NCBI GenBank assembly: GCA_032358255.1
Contig: JAULBX010011212.1
Location: 41,792-105,791 of the forward strand
Direction: 5' to 3'
Length of the DNA: 64,000 nucleotides
Source: Heterotrichella gracilis
Taxonomy: Eukaryota; Sar; Xanthophyceae; Tribonematales; Xanthonemataceae
The notes under the pieces were generated by a model that saw nothing but the letters and a program-made list of their open reading frames with translations, did no database searches and was not told the DNA's origin. Positions 33,976 through 45,365 of this stretch are shown here, in pieces. Within the stretch, counting starts at the first letter, position 1, and every line of letters begins with the position of its first letter. The translations under genes and the position numbers were made by a program.

Positions 33976-36191
33976 GGCAGGGGCACCGCGGCCACCATGG
34001 GGTGCGGATGGGCGTGGCGTGTGGTGCGCGTGCAATTGCGCAGTCATGCCCTTAGGCGGGCTGGGTCCGCACATGGGGGGCGCCCATGCACCCCCCGGGG
34101 AGCCAGGGATCAGCCAGTTGCTGTCAAGCTGATGTTCCAATTTATTGCCTTGCCATTGCTTACACCAAGACAGAAATTTGCAGCATATTCTTTCCCCCCC
34201 TTCATAAGTATAGTACTTGCCATTATTTGCACAGTTGTTGTTGAGCGCCGTGCCATGGGTGCACATCATAAAGGAACTCCGCTAGCCCAGGCTGTCATGG
34301 TGTAGCCTCATGCAACTCATAATGGTCTACAGTAGGTTTCAAATATTTTCAATGAAATAAAAATTTCTTTGGTCCTGCCATTTTGTAGCAGCTCCTCCCG
34401 AGCAAGGATTCACTCTGTCCAAGAATCGACTCTGACTGTGCAGATTATTGCTCCCAACAGTTTGAGTTGGCCATTGGCATATAAGAACCGCTGCCTATTG
34501 AGGTTCGGACAATTGTTACTAGTATATTTTCCAAGTTGGTTGATAATGCGTTGCTATAGCGTGACTATTGATAAGTGGTTGATTCCAGTTTATATTTGGT
34601 TCGTATAATAGAGTATTTTCATCAAATTTGTGGGTGTGTTGTGGCATTGGCTCATCGCAAAGAGTATGATACAGATAATCTGGATAATTGGGAAATTTTC
34701 ACTTCAAATTTGTTGCGACATTTGTCAAGCATCAGTAATGTCTAGTGCACCCATGGGCATGATTGGTATGCATGCCCATCAATTGGCATTGATACGGTGC
34801 TGTTCTGCTGGTTCAATGAGTAACTTCCTTAAAGGAATTTCCATTGCTGGTTTATAATTAATTCGGCTCGGTGCATTTCATGATTAAACTATGAATAGCA
34901 TAAATTTTATGCTATTGCTATGCGAGCACAGCTGCTGGATAGGAATGTACTTTGCCGCGGCGCACAAGGCAATTGCGCGCATGCGCATCCAGGTGACAGG
35001 GTCATCATGATGGTTGGATTCGCAGGAATTTATTTAATGCCATTTAAGCCTTAACGGCCAATGGAATATATGTTTTAGGTGACACACTGTGGACTTCCAT
35101 TGCGTTCAATGTAATCAGCCGCTGGTGCCTGTGGCATTGAATTCAGTGCAGTGCCCGCCCTAGGCTAGTAGAATCCATGCAACTCGCCGCCATGCCACCA
35201 GCTGCAGCTGACCCGGGTCCCATGGCTCATGCTCAGCTTTAAAGCTAGCTTCGACTTGAAGCTTCAGGGGGGCCCGGTTAAAGCCCCGGGCTGGCAGCCG
35301 GGCCCGCAGCCTCAGAGACCATCAAAGTCAGAGATCTCTTGATCGATTATGAGCCTCAGCTAGTAGCTGACAGCTGCTAGCATGTACACCAGGGCCCCCT
35401 CCGCCCACCGCACATGTGCCCATTTAAATTATTAAATACTCCGCGCCGCGTTGAATGGCCTTGTGAGTTTACTATTTACATTGGCCCATAGGTCCAAGAC
35501 TATGGCCTGCTGCAGCAGCTGAGCCTCAGAGCCTAGCAGTGCCACCTAATGATTATCGCGGCACGCCTTTGGCGCTGTAATTTCTTGTATTCAAAAAAGA
35601 AAATTTTCTAGTCAGCACGATGCATGGTGCACTGCCAGTGAAACATACGGTGCAGGCTGGCCATGGCCGTTGACCATCGCTGCAATACGGGCCAGCAATT
35701 TGAAATGGCGGACCAAGCTGGTCACGTTATACGGTTGAGCATATTCATTGGCAAAGTGCCAGCAGTTCAAAACCAAGTAGGCTGCGGTCATGAGATTGTG
35801 AAAGAAGCAAAAAAAGCTAAAATAGGCACACAATCTCGGTGCTAGCCTGTCAAAAATAAATGCCATTGTACGCCGGGCCTTTACTCTCCCAACGTATCTC
35901 CCCCCTACCTAGTACCCACCCTAACCCATGTGCGCTGCACCCACGCCCAGCAGCCCACTCTTGCACGCCCTGCATGGCAGGCCACGCAAGCGCTCCGCAT
36001 AGGTCCAGCTGCACCCATGCAATGAGCCCTACACACATATTGCAGCCGTTTTCCCCCCCTGCCCCCTTTCACATAGCTGCGCCCCCTCTCGCCCCCCCAC
36101 CCCCTCCCAGCAGGCCGCCTGCACAGGCTAAGCTCCAGCACAGGCCATGCCTAGCGTGCATTGCAAGCCCCCCAACCACCGACTGCCGCCT
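33976..36191. other. AT-rich convergent spacer
   Basis: This lies between the tails of the TKL-type kinase and S6 kinase genes. From about 34130 to 35880 it is AT-rich, with many short palindromes (AGCTTTAAAGCTAGCT near 35235, GCATAAATTTTATGC near 34897) and no codon-biased open frame. Short frames at 34369-34857 resemble neither organelle nor nuclear proteins that I know. No gene is supported. Confidence 0.6.
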
Positions 36192-39100
36192 TCAGCTGCC
36201 CTCCCCTGCCGCCTGCGCCAGCGCCATGTCCTCAAACGCCGCCAGCAGCGCTGATGGCGCCACGTACGAGAAGCCCTCAAATGCCGTGATGTACCTGTCG
36301 CGCTGGGGGGTGCCCAGCGGGGTGGTGGCGGGGGAGTCTGTGGGCGTGAGGTCTGTCCAGATCTTGTCAAAGTTCTCAACGCTCTCGCAGTTGCCGATGG
36401 TGGGCTTGAAGGGGGAGGGGACCTGGGGGGCACGGGAAGGGCATCAGGAGGGGGCGTGGAGAAAGGGGCCCACACAGCAACCATCTCATTGGTGCACGTG
36501 ACTCAAGGAGCTGCATGCGCAATGCATCTGAAAGCCCCAGTGGCCTGTTGTTTAATCGATCAGGGCAATCAAGGGCAGTCCACTCCAACAGCAGCATGCA
36601 TGCGGGCAGGCAAGAGGGTGCGTGCCAATGGTGGGCCCACAGCACCGCCCACTGTTGGCTCGCCCCCCACAACATTCCCAACCCCACGCACCGCTCTGTG
36701 CAGCAGCCTGGTCCAGTTGATTGTCTTGAAGAATGGGTGGTTCATGACCGCCTGGCTGCCGCCCTCGCCGTACCCCAGGCGCTTCTTGGGGTCTCGTGTG
36801 AGCAGGGCGCGCAGCAGGGAGCTGGCCTCGGTGCTCAGGTAGGCTGCACGGGGGGGGGGGATAGGGTAAGGGGTTGAGGGGCAGGCAGGAGGGCACCAGC
36901 CGATTTTATGTATTTTAGTGTACTTTCTAATAATTTTTTACATTAAATGTAATGGCAAGCATGCTTTACAGAGGTGAAAGCAACTGCAGCATGGTTCACA
37001 GCGCGGGCCTTGCACAATACAGGCGTGCCTGCAGCCCTCTCCCGGCACGAGAGCTCTATCCCCCTTCCCTGTTCCCTCCTAAGCATGGCTCGTCAGCATG
37101 AAACCACCATGCTTTCCCCTTGCCGTGCCTGGCCACCCCCTGCCCTCCCACTCACATGGCAGCTTGATCTTGGCGCTGGTGATCTGGCGCTGCAGCGCGG
37201 GCCGGTTCTTGGCCCTGAACGGCGGCACCCCAATGAGCATCTCGTACAGCAATATGCCCACGCTCCACCAGTCCACCGACTTGCCGTGGCCCACGCTCTG
37301 AATGATCTCTGGCGCCATGTACTCCATGGTGCCGATGAAGCTGTTGCTACGCGCGTCGTCGCCGCCCATGTCGCCCTTGGACAGGCCAAAGTCGGTGATA
37401 CGGATGTGGCCGTCCTTGTCCAGAAGCACGTTCTCCTGGCGGTGGGAGGGAGGGGGTCAGTGGGTGGGGGCCGGCAGACGCTGGAAATCCTGAGTTTTGT
37501 TGTTGTTATGGTCACAACATTGTGGTGTGCACAAACTCCGCATGGCGTCGGTGGTGCGGTGCATCCCCTGCCTGTGGTACCATGCTGGGCCACGGCATTA
37601 CCGCAGCAGCATTCCGCCGCTACTGGGGGATGTTCAATGCATGGTGGTGTGCGCCAGCCCCCCCGCATGGACACCGCGATGCTTTCCATGCATGGTCACA
37701 TGCACCTGTGGGCGGTGCACCCGTGCCACCAGCGAATGACTCCTGCTGCTTGCCGATTCTCACCGATGGGGCATGCACAGGCGCCCACCCACCCACCTAC
37801 ACTGTCTGTGCATGCATCCCTACAACTCGCCCCCATGCCCCCACCCACCCCGCATTACCCAGCGCAAAGTCCCTGTGTTATCCCAGCAATCCCTCATCAA
37901 TCCTCCACCCCCACCAACCCCATCCCCACCCCCACTCCTCCTCACCGGCTTGAGGTCCCTGTGCACGAAACCCATCTTGTGCAGGTGCGCCAGCGCCAGC
38001 ACCATCTCAGCGGTGTACAGGCGGGCCAGCGGCTCGTCGAAGATGCCCTGGCGGTACAGCTGGAAGAACAGGTGGCCGCCGTTGATGAAGTCAAGCACCA
38101 GGTACAGCTTGGAGGAGCTCTGCGGGAGGGGGGTGGGGTGGGTGGGGGAGACGGGGATGGGGAGCTGGTGGGTAATGTGTGGGGTCTGCGGCTCCCACCG
38201 CACCATCATGTGCATGGGTCCCCATTGGTGCATTGCACTGCTGGCTGCGCACCATGAGTACCCTAGCATCTGTGGATCCCTGCGCCTGCAATTGTGCCAC
38301 AAGCGCCGCACATGTGGCTGCACGCGCGTCGCGCCCATGCGCCCATGCCATGAGTCATGGGCAACCCTTGCAAATGACCCCTGGCAGGTGCACTTATTGC
38401 TACACACAGGTGCAGGGTTGCTGCACGCAGGTGCACTCATTGCTGCATGCGCAGCGTGGGTAGAGGTGGTTCGCACCTGGAATGAGTATCTGAGCGTGAC
38501 AATGTATGGGTGTATGATCTGCGTGAGCACGTCCCTCTCAGCGCGCACATACTCGCCGTGGTCCTTCTCCAGGATGCTGTCCTTGCGCATGACCTTCATG
38601 GCATAGATGTGGCCGCTGTCCTTCTTGCGGACCTGGAACACCTGGAGGTGAGGTGGGGTGGGGTGGTGAGGCACATGGGGATGGGGCCATGTGGAGGCAG
38701 GGAAGAGGGGGTGAGGGGCAAGGAAATACCCGCCACCCATCCGCTAAGACTGCTGTCCAGTACCCAACTGCATGCATGTTGCGACATGTGAGCCATGTCA
38801 GCAGACAAATTCCGGAGCCAAAGCAGCCTGTGCGCATGGCTCCCGAATGCAAGCAACCCTCGGGGCACTCCCCATGCTCACAGCAACGCTAAAGTGGCCC
38901 AATGCCGACTCCAGTCATTCCACCAACAACATGCACCCCACACAGCACCCAACAATGTCTTCGGCATCAGCATTGGCTTAACCATCCTCTATTTGTGCAT
39001 GCAGTTGTAACCCAAGCTCCATAGCCCCGCACCTTGCCGAAAGCCCCCTGCCCCACCACCCTCAGCAGCTCAAAGTCCCCCGGGCCCAGCTTGTGCGTGA

Positions 39101-39692
39101 GGGTGGACACGCGCAGCAGGCTGGTGGTGGGGGAGGGGTGCAGGCCCAGCGGGGCGGACAGCGGGTCAACGCCCTCCGCGGGTGGGGAGGTTGGTGTTGC
39201 GGGTGCGTTTGCCTCGGATGTGAAGGCGCTGGTGGTGGCCTCGTCAAAGGACTGCGCCTCCTGCGGGGTTTGGAAGGTTGAAGGTGAAGGGGTTTGGGAA
39301 ACGCTGCAATGGGTGGGTGGGATAGCAAAGCACCCTGATTGGGTGGCTGGAATTGAATGGGTGTGGTGTGGGATGCAGGAGTAACCCCTAACTGCATGCA
39401 CGCTGGTTGTGAAGACGGCAAGGCGCCATGCTGTTCCAGTAAGGGTCGGGTAGTGTAGTGCGGGCCAGGTTGTGTGTGCGGGTCTCACCGAGGGCCGTGT
39501 GGCGCTGGAGGTTTGAGACTGGCTCCGCTCAAAGAGGTCATCAAACTCAAGCTCATCCTCGCGTGGTGGTGGGAGGCCGGGGGTTGGGGCCGGGGGTGCG
39601 GGGGCGGTGTTTCCGCACCGCACCTTGGCCAAAGGGGGTATGAAGTCCTGGGCAAAGGGGTTGAGGGCAGGGGCAGGCTTGACGGGGCCCAT
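36192..39692 (-). CDS. Ribosomal protein S6 kinase (AGC family)
   Basis: S6K is the main target of TOR and PDK1 in growth control. Seven exons (39692-39489, 39260-39033, 38641-38477, 38119-37946, 37435-37156, 36843-36692, 36422-36192) give 477 residues with every phase correct. Features: FDDLF at 50-54 fits a TOR-signalling (TOS) motif; Gly loop GQGAFG 138-143; Lys160; HRD 252-254; DFG 272-274; activation loop SNSFIGTMEYMAPE with Ser289 at the PDK1 site, where most S6Ks have Thr; the AGC extension FKPTIGNCESVENFDKIWTD; turn-motif-like TDSPATTPLGTP; and hydrophobic motif FEGFSYVAP with Ser453. The NFDKIWT and FxGFSYV signatures match plant S6K rather than NDR or PKA. Cytosolic or nuclear location is expected. 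Confidence 0.93.
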
Positions 39693-41742
39693 GGTGGCAG
39701 CTGCGGGGGACAGGGAGAAGGTCAGAGCAGCAGGGTGCCTGTGTGCCCGCTTGTGATGGCGTGCACCAAGAGTTCTCTAATTTGTCAAAGTGCCAATGCT
39801 ATGCCAGGTCCAAGTGTAGGGAGCACACGTGCAGCGCTAGGGACATTCAGCCTCGTGGATAAATAGATACCCAATACCTCAAGAACGGTATTGCAGGACA
39901 AAAGGAGTGCAGGTGCCACTGGCAACGCTGTGGAGTGCCACCCCTTGCCAACATGCAACAGCTACAGGCTGGCTCACTCTGTCAGAAATGCCCAAATGCC
40001 TAGTACCCAATAAGTCCTAGTGCCAAAGTGTGCCATAACTACACAGGTTCCAGGTTGAGTGCTGGGTGGCAATCGTGGGTTGTTAAAGAGGGGGAAGTTC
40101 TGTCTCGGAGTGGGCGCTGGGCGGCGGTGCAGGTGCTGGGGGCCAAGGAACCCCCACTGTAGAATACCAAAACGGGCAATGCAAGAGAGGGTTGAGCAGC
40201 CATACAACGAGGGCTAGTAACTAATGGGCAATTGATATTCGTTGAGGTATCGTGTCGTCGACGAAGCTTGGTATCAGAAAGGTATCAAAAAAGGTGCGTT
40301 TAATGCCGACGTTCAAACAGTAAGGAACAAAGTGGCGTGACACGCGGCCGTAAAGGCACCACCTTTCCACACCTTGAGCTTACACCGTGATTGAGGGTTC
40401 AAATTAAGTGGGAAGACGTTTTGCTTTCGCCCCCAAGTAGTGAGTTATCACCTAGAGTGCCAGCCCTGTGTGATAAACTTAAAACACGTCAAGAAAAGCC
40501 CAAGACCTGGCGTCCCCACGTAGTACACCTAGCATTCTTTCCGTACAACAACTTGCTTAGTCTGAAACCTGCTGCGGTGCGAGCTTACCTGTTGGGCTGC
40601 GTCACTGTTTGAACTATCGGTCCTTATGGCATGTCCCCTTGTGGCAGTATCCACCAACAGCCACTCCGTGAAGGGCTGTGGTGCAGCTCAACCTTGCAAC
40701 ACGCATTGTTGTCCATCGTGCAGAATAGCACCACTGACCCATTGCCAGCCTCTAAAGTGCAAAGCGTGGAGTTGCCAGTGTATGGGCAGGTGGCAGCGGA
40801 GGTGGCCGCATACGCGGCTGTGGTGGCCGCCACATGGCTGCCACGCAGCTGCCACTTGAGCATGCTGCAGCCAATAGGAGACGAGCAATCCCCCCAGCAC
40901 AGTGTAAGGGCGTATAAGGGGGGGGAAAGTGCCAGCGCCTACAAGCATACCTCAAACAGATGCAGCCCTTTTCCCACACCATGGCTCATGCAGTGCACCA
41001 GTGCGACCTGGGCGTGGTGCCTGCCTGCCAAAGCAGTCCTGGGCGCGTGGCGCATTGCAGCGATTCTGCGGCAATTCTCAAAATTGTGAACATGCCACAG
41101 ACGATGCCACAGGCCACGGCAGTGGGCCACAGACATCTCACGCAGAAGTGACAGGGTCTCTTTTCTGCATATTAAAGTTCTTGCCAGGGCATTGCATCCC
41201 GCCAACTGTGTTTTGTTTGTTTGTTTCCTTTCTATTTGCAGATGACAAGCCCAACAATTAATGCAGTCAAAATGCCCGAGTATGACTACCGCTAAGGAAA
41301 TTGGAACTGTCTCACCGCCAATCAAACATGCCAAATAAACATGGGTGCAGCATCCTGTTGTGCTGTGCAGTAGTAGTGGCTGGAGCGATATAAACAATTG
41401 TAACTGCAGGGCAGCCAACACAGGGCTTTGCTGGCACCAAAAATAAAAACATTACTACCGTCATCTTGTAAGCTTGCAACTGCTCTAGTCAAAGGCAACA
41501 CCCAACTTAAGTCGACATGTAAACATGCAACACACAGTTGCACAGGTCACTGCGATTACAACTGGGGAAACTAGCAGAATAATTGTTGTACATAAGATAA
41601 TCCAAAACATTATGGCTCAACAAACGTATCATTTGCACCAACTCCAGTTCAGTCACCACAACCTGCCTGGTGCAGCGCATTATGCCTCATGTACGTGGAC
41701 ATATCCGCTTTCCCACCACTCACACAGCCTCCACCCCGCCCC
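39693..41742. other. Region upstream of the S6 kinase gene
   Basis: 2 kb between the S6 kinase start and the end of the F-box/LRR gene, both on the minus strand. It should hold the S6K promoter and the LRR 3' flank; a TTACA (TGTAA on the minus strand) lies near 41551. Open frames at 40391-41261 are unbiased and lack motifs. Nothing else is supported. Confidence 0.5.
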
Positions 41743-44171
41743 TTACCACTCCCATCTACCCTCTGCATATGTATATGGCTGGTGCTTGTCCAGATCCAGC
41801 ATGAGCGGCGACCCAAACATGGCATGGCGCCGCACCACGGGCGCAAGGTGGATGGGCAGGCGCAGGCGCTGCAGCCACGGGAGGTTCTCCACCACATCGC
41901 GCACACCGCCGCTGGTCAGCTCGTCGCATCCCGTCAGGTCCAAGCCCGTCAGTCCCGTCAACATGCGGATGCCTTCCAGCATGAAATCCCTGATGAAATA
42001 GGGCATGCTGAACTCCAGGTGGCGCAGCCGGGTGAGAGCCCCGATCGCCGCATAGTCCAGCACCAGCTCCCATGAATACATGTTTCCATCCTCCCCTGGA
42101 TGCATGGACTGCACAGACAGTGGGCGGAAGTGCTGCGGCGTGCAGCCACGTGCGTCCAGGCGGGTGAGCGCTGTCAGCGGCTGCAGTGCCGGCAGGAAGT
42201 ACTCGTAGTTGAGAGCTGTGTGGCGCGTGGCTAGGTGGCGCAGGCGCACCAGCGAGGTCAAGTGAAGCAGCTCCTTGCTCTGGTATGCCGCAGAGCTGTC
42301 CTTGGGGACATGGTGGCTCTCCAGGTGCATGGCTAGGTAGGTGAGCTGCGTAAGGTGCCGGGCCAGCGCCCCCAAGGCCTTGGCACTGAGCCACTGGTTG
42401 CCCTCAAGGTCCAGGTGGCGCAAGCTGGTGAGGCGGTGCAGGCGCCCAAGCTCTGGCGACATAATGCCGGGCAGCGCCAGCGTGTGCAGGGAGGAGAGGC
42501 TGGCCTGGGTGCCTAAGCGGGCAAGATTAGCCAGGTCATCGGGGACATTGAGGTATGCTCCAAAGTGCTCCAGCTGTGGCATGGGGAGGGTTTCGTCTGG
42601 CCCTACCCCCGGGGGAGCCCTCAGCTCCACGCCATCGCTGTACCACCCCATGTCTCGCCGTGCCCGCCGTTGCCCCATGCCCTGTAGAAACTGTTGCCTG
42701 TGCTCCCGCGCATTGATGGGGATGCGCAGGCTGTGCAGCTGGCTGAGCCGCTCTGGGATGCGCAGCGCCCGCAGTGGATCTGTGGCCTCCGGTTGTGTGG
42801 CATCCGGCAGTGGGCAGAGACGTAGGTTGGGCAGGACCAGCGTGCACAGGCTGGAAAGCGCCGCCAGCGCCTGCACCGGCACCTCCCCGTCCTCCAGCTC
42901 CATCACCCGGCGGCTGTCCCCAATCACCAGGCTGGTCAGATGCGGCAGCCCGCTCAAGCGCTGCAACAGCTCCACCAGCACATCCCTGTACTGGATGCGC
43001 TCCGGCCACACGGCCCATCCGCTGTCTGTGAGATCGATTTCCTGGAGGGCTGTGAGGCCAGGGAGGAAAGCCAAGGGATTCACTTCACAGTCAATGATGT
43101 GGAGGTGGCGCAGGGCGGTGAGGGATGACAGGTGGCTGGAGGTCAACTCGCGCAACCCTGCTCCCCACTCCTCGTCCTCCTCCTCATCTTCAGCATGGTC
43201 CCATGCATCCAGCCAGTCCAACTCCAGCCTGGCGAGGTGCAGGCGGGTGAGGGCGGTGAGGGCGGCCAAGGGGGCCACGTCACACGCAAGAGTGGGGAGG
43301 TGCAGTGGGTACTCGGTGTCGCCACCTGGGTACTTGCTGCTGATGGACAGCGCCTGAAGTCCCGTGAGGGCCCTGATGCCTGTCAGCGGCATCAGCCACC
43401 GGGGCTCCCTCGCCGCCTCGCAGCGCAGCAAGTGCAGGGCGGTGAGCTGCGTGAGGCGAAACAGCTGGTCCAGTCCCCGGGCGCTGGCCTTGTGGCTGCA
43501 CAGGATAGGGGTTTAGAAGGGCGGCAGCAGCCTTGCCATCCCCGATGAGACGGCCATATGCAGGTGGCAATGGCGCATGGGCACACCTAGCGCGTAAGGT
43601 TGCAAGGGTTTGGGATTGAGGGTTGAGACAACCGAGAGCAGTGTGATACAGGCATGAAGTGCAGGGCACACGGTCACCCCAAGCGTCCAAGGGCTTACGC
43701 TTCGGAGTTAAGGTCCAGGAAAGTGGTTGCGGTTTGGGGTTCAGGTTGCCACAAGTGGTGTGGGTACCTGAAGGTGAGCTCCTCCAGGTGGCGGCAGGTG
43801 GACAGCTCACCCAAGCTGGCACTGAAGGTGACGTCATCCACCCACTCAAGGGAGATGGCCAGGCGCGCTAGGGAGGGGAAGCGGTGGCCCAGGTGCAGGC
43901 TGCGGCCCCGCACCACCCACCGGCTGACCGGGTTGCCCGTGGGGACCAGCAGCCCTGCGCGGGTGGTGAGGTCTGTCACCGCGTCGTCCACCACCGCCCG
44001 CCAGGTGGCACACACCCCACGCATGGCTGCTGCGCCTGACTGGTGCTCCTTGTCGCCAAAGGCAAGCAGCACGTTGGCCACCACAGGCAGGGTGGACCAG
44101 TCGGGTGCTGCTGCTGTTGCTGCTACTGCTGCCGCTGCTGGGGCTCGCCGGGTGCCTTTGCGTCTCGGCAT
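41743..44171 (-). CDS. F-box-like leucine-rich repeat protein
   Basis: Two exons (44171-43768 and 43495-41743) join in frame to 718 residues. The N-terminus is a basic, Ala-rich 20-residue segment. Next comes an F-box-like motif (WSTLPVVANVLLAF, then MRGVCATWRAVVDDAV), and then about 550 residues of irregular leucine-rich repeats, for example LTALTRLHLARLEL, LTALRHLHIIDCEV, LTSLRHLDLEGNQW, LTRLRHLEFSM and LTGLTGLDLTGCDEL. The last repeats have the LDLTGC form of cysteine-containing LRRs common in F-box proteins. Such proteins usually act as substrate receptors in SCF ubiquitin ligases. An acidic loop (EDEEEDEEW) interrupts one repeat. The intron carries degenerate telomere-like GGGTTTGGGATTGAGGG. 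Substrate is unknown, and the F-box call is weaker than the LRR call. Confidence 0.8.
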
Positions 44172-45365
44172 GGCTGTGGTTGGGACGGGATGGTCTTGGG
44201 AACCAGAGCTTGAGTGGTGGCCAGCGGTGGCGCAGTTTAGCCCTGCAGCCAAACCCCAGGTGGGCTCAAGATGACAGGGATCTCAAGATGACGGGGATAA
44301 CGCTTGTGACAACTTGAGCCCGCCCTTGGGCTCTAAAAGGGTGACAACGCAAGCACTTGCATGTGTGGTGGCAGCCTTGGAAGATATATGCATGCATGTG
44401 CACAGGCACGCCTTGCAGTGCTGCACACCAACTAGCGCTGCCGAGCGCATACCACGCGCTGGAGATAACTGAGGAATACGTAAGCCACGAGGTACTGCTA
44501 CCCGGCACATACTGACTGTGGGCAGTGGGTGCGCATGCATGCATGTGCGCATCACCACGCACCCTATGTACTGGAGAGACACCAGTTCGCCCCAACGCAC
44601 TGCTTCAAAAAACTTAGGAGAATATGCAGATGGCAAAATCTGTCTGCATGCAAATCTGCTAGGTTATGCTTGAAGAACATCTATCTGTTGCAGTCTACTT
44701 GGGAGGAAAAAGCAGGTGCCTTTCAGAGTCCCCATCTTTTTTCTTGGGGAAAGGGTTAATGCCAGTTACTTGCAAGTTTGTTGTCACCCCGTTAGAAGCT
44801 GGAGCCAATGAGTCTGTGTGTAGTCAATTATAGAGTCCAGCTTTGTAAAACATGACAAAACCGGGGTAGCGGCGAATGACTAGGTACGGTATACGCAAAA
44901 GCATGACCCATCTGGCCTTGCAAAGTTGTGTGTGCTTTTGCAGGCCATCTGCTAGAACTACTAAATAACCTACAGTCATATATACTGCAGCAAAAGGGAC
45001 ATAGTGTCACCTTGAGAACACAAAACATGTACATACCCGATATATAACTGTAGATACACCGGTGGTATCTAACGCCCTTAGTGACCCGAAAGAGGCCACC
45101 GGCCGCCTTTGCAGAATTGGAAAGTGTGTTATCCAAAACTTTCAAAGAGCCTGTTACTATGCTTGTACAAGCAAGAGACTGGGCTGCTGGAAGCAGCAGC
45201 TGCTGCAAATGCGGACCACCACACGACACCTGACACTGCTGCCCCCATTTCCTCAAGCTGCATATGGCATATGCCCGCACAGTCCTCCAGCGAGGCGCAG
45301 CGCACACAGCACAGTACAAGTGGTGTGGCGTGCATTGCACTGACTGCTGCTGGCGCTGGCACTAC
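44172..45365. other. Spacer between F-box/LRR and ARC3-like genes
   Basis: 1.2 kb between two minus-strand genes. It should contain the promoter of the LRR gene and the 3' flank of the ARC3-like gene. Alternating CATGCATGTGC runs occur near 44390 and 44534. No coding bias was seen. Confidence 0.5.

Noticed and set aside
34369-34857. AT-rich frames considered as a second organelle insertion
   Set aside because: The translations match no mitochondrial or plastid protein I recognise, unlike the cob fragment.
35266-35282. GGGGGGCCCGGT also recalls a polylinker
   Set aside because: Too short, and embedded in a palindrome-rich AT island that has many such restriction-site-like words.
36974-38257. 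Plus-strand open frame of 427 codons opposite S6 kinase
   Set aside because: It runs antisense across S6K exons and introns; the kinase motifs on the minus strand explain the coding signal.
42341-43357. Plus-strand open frame of 338 codons opposite the LRR gene
   Set aside because: The minus strand gives regular leucine-rich repeats; the plus-strand translation is Arg/Ser-rich noise.
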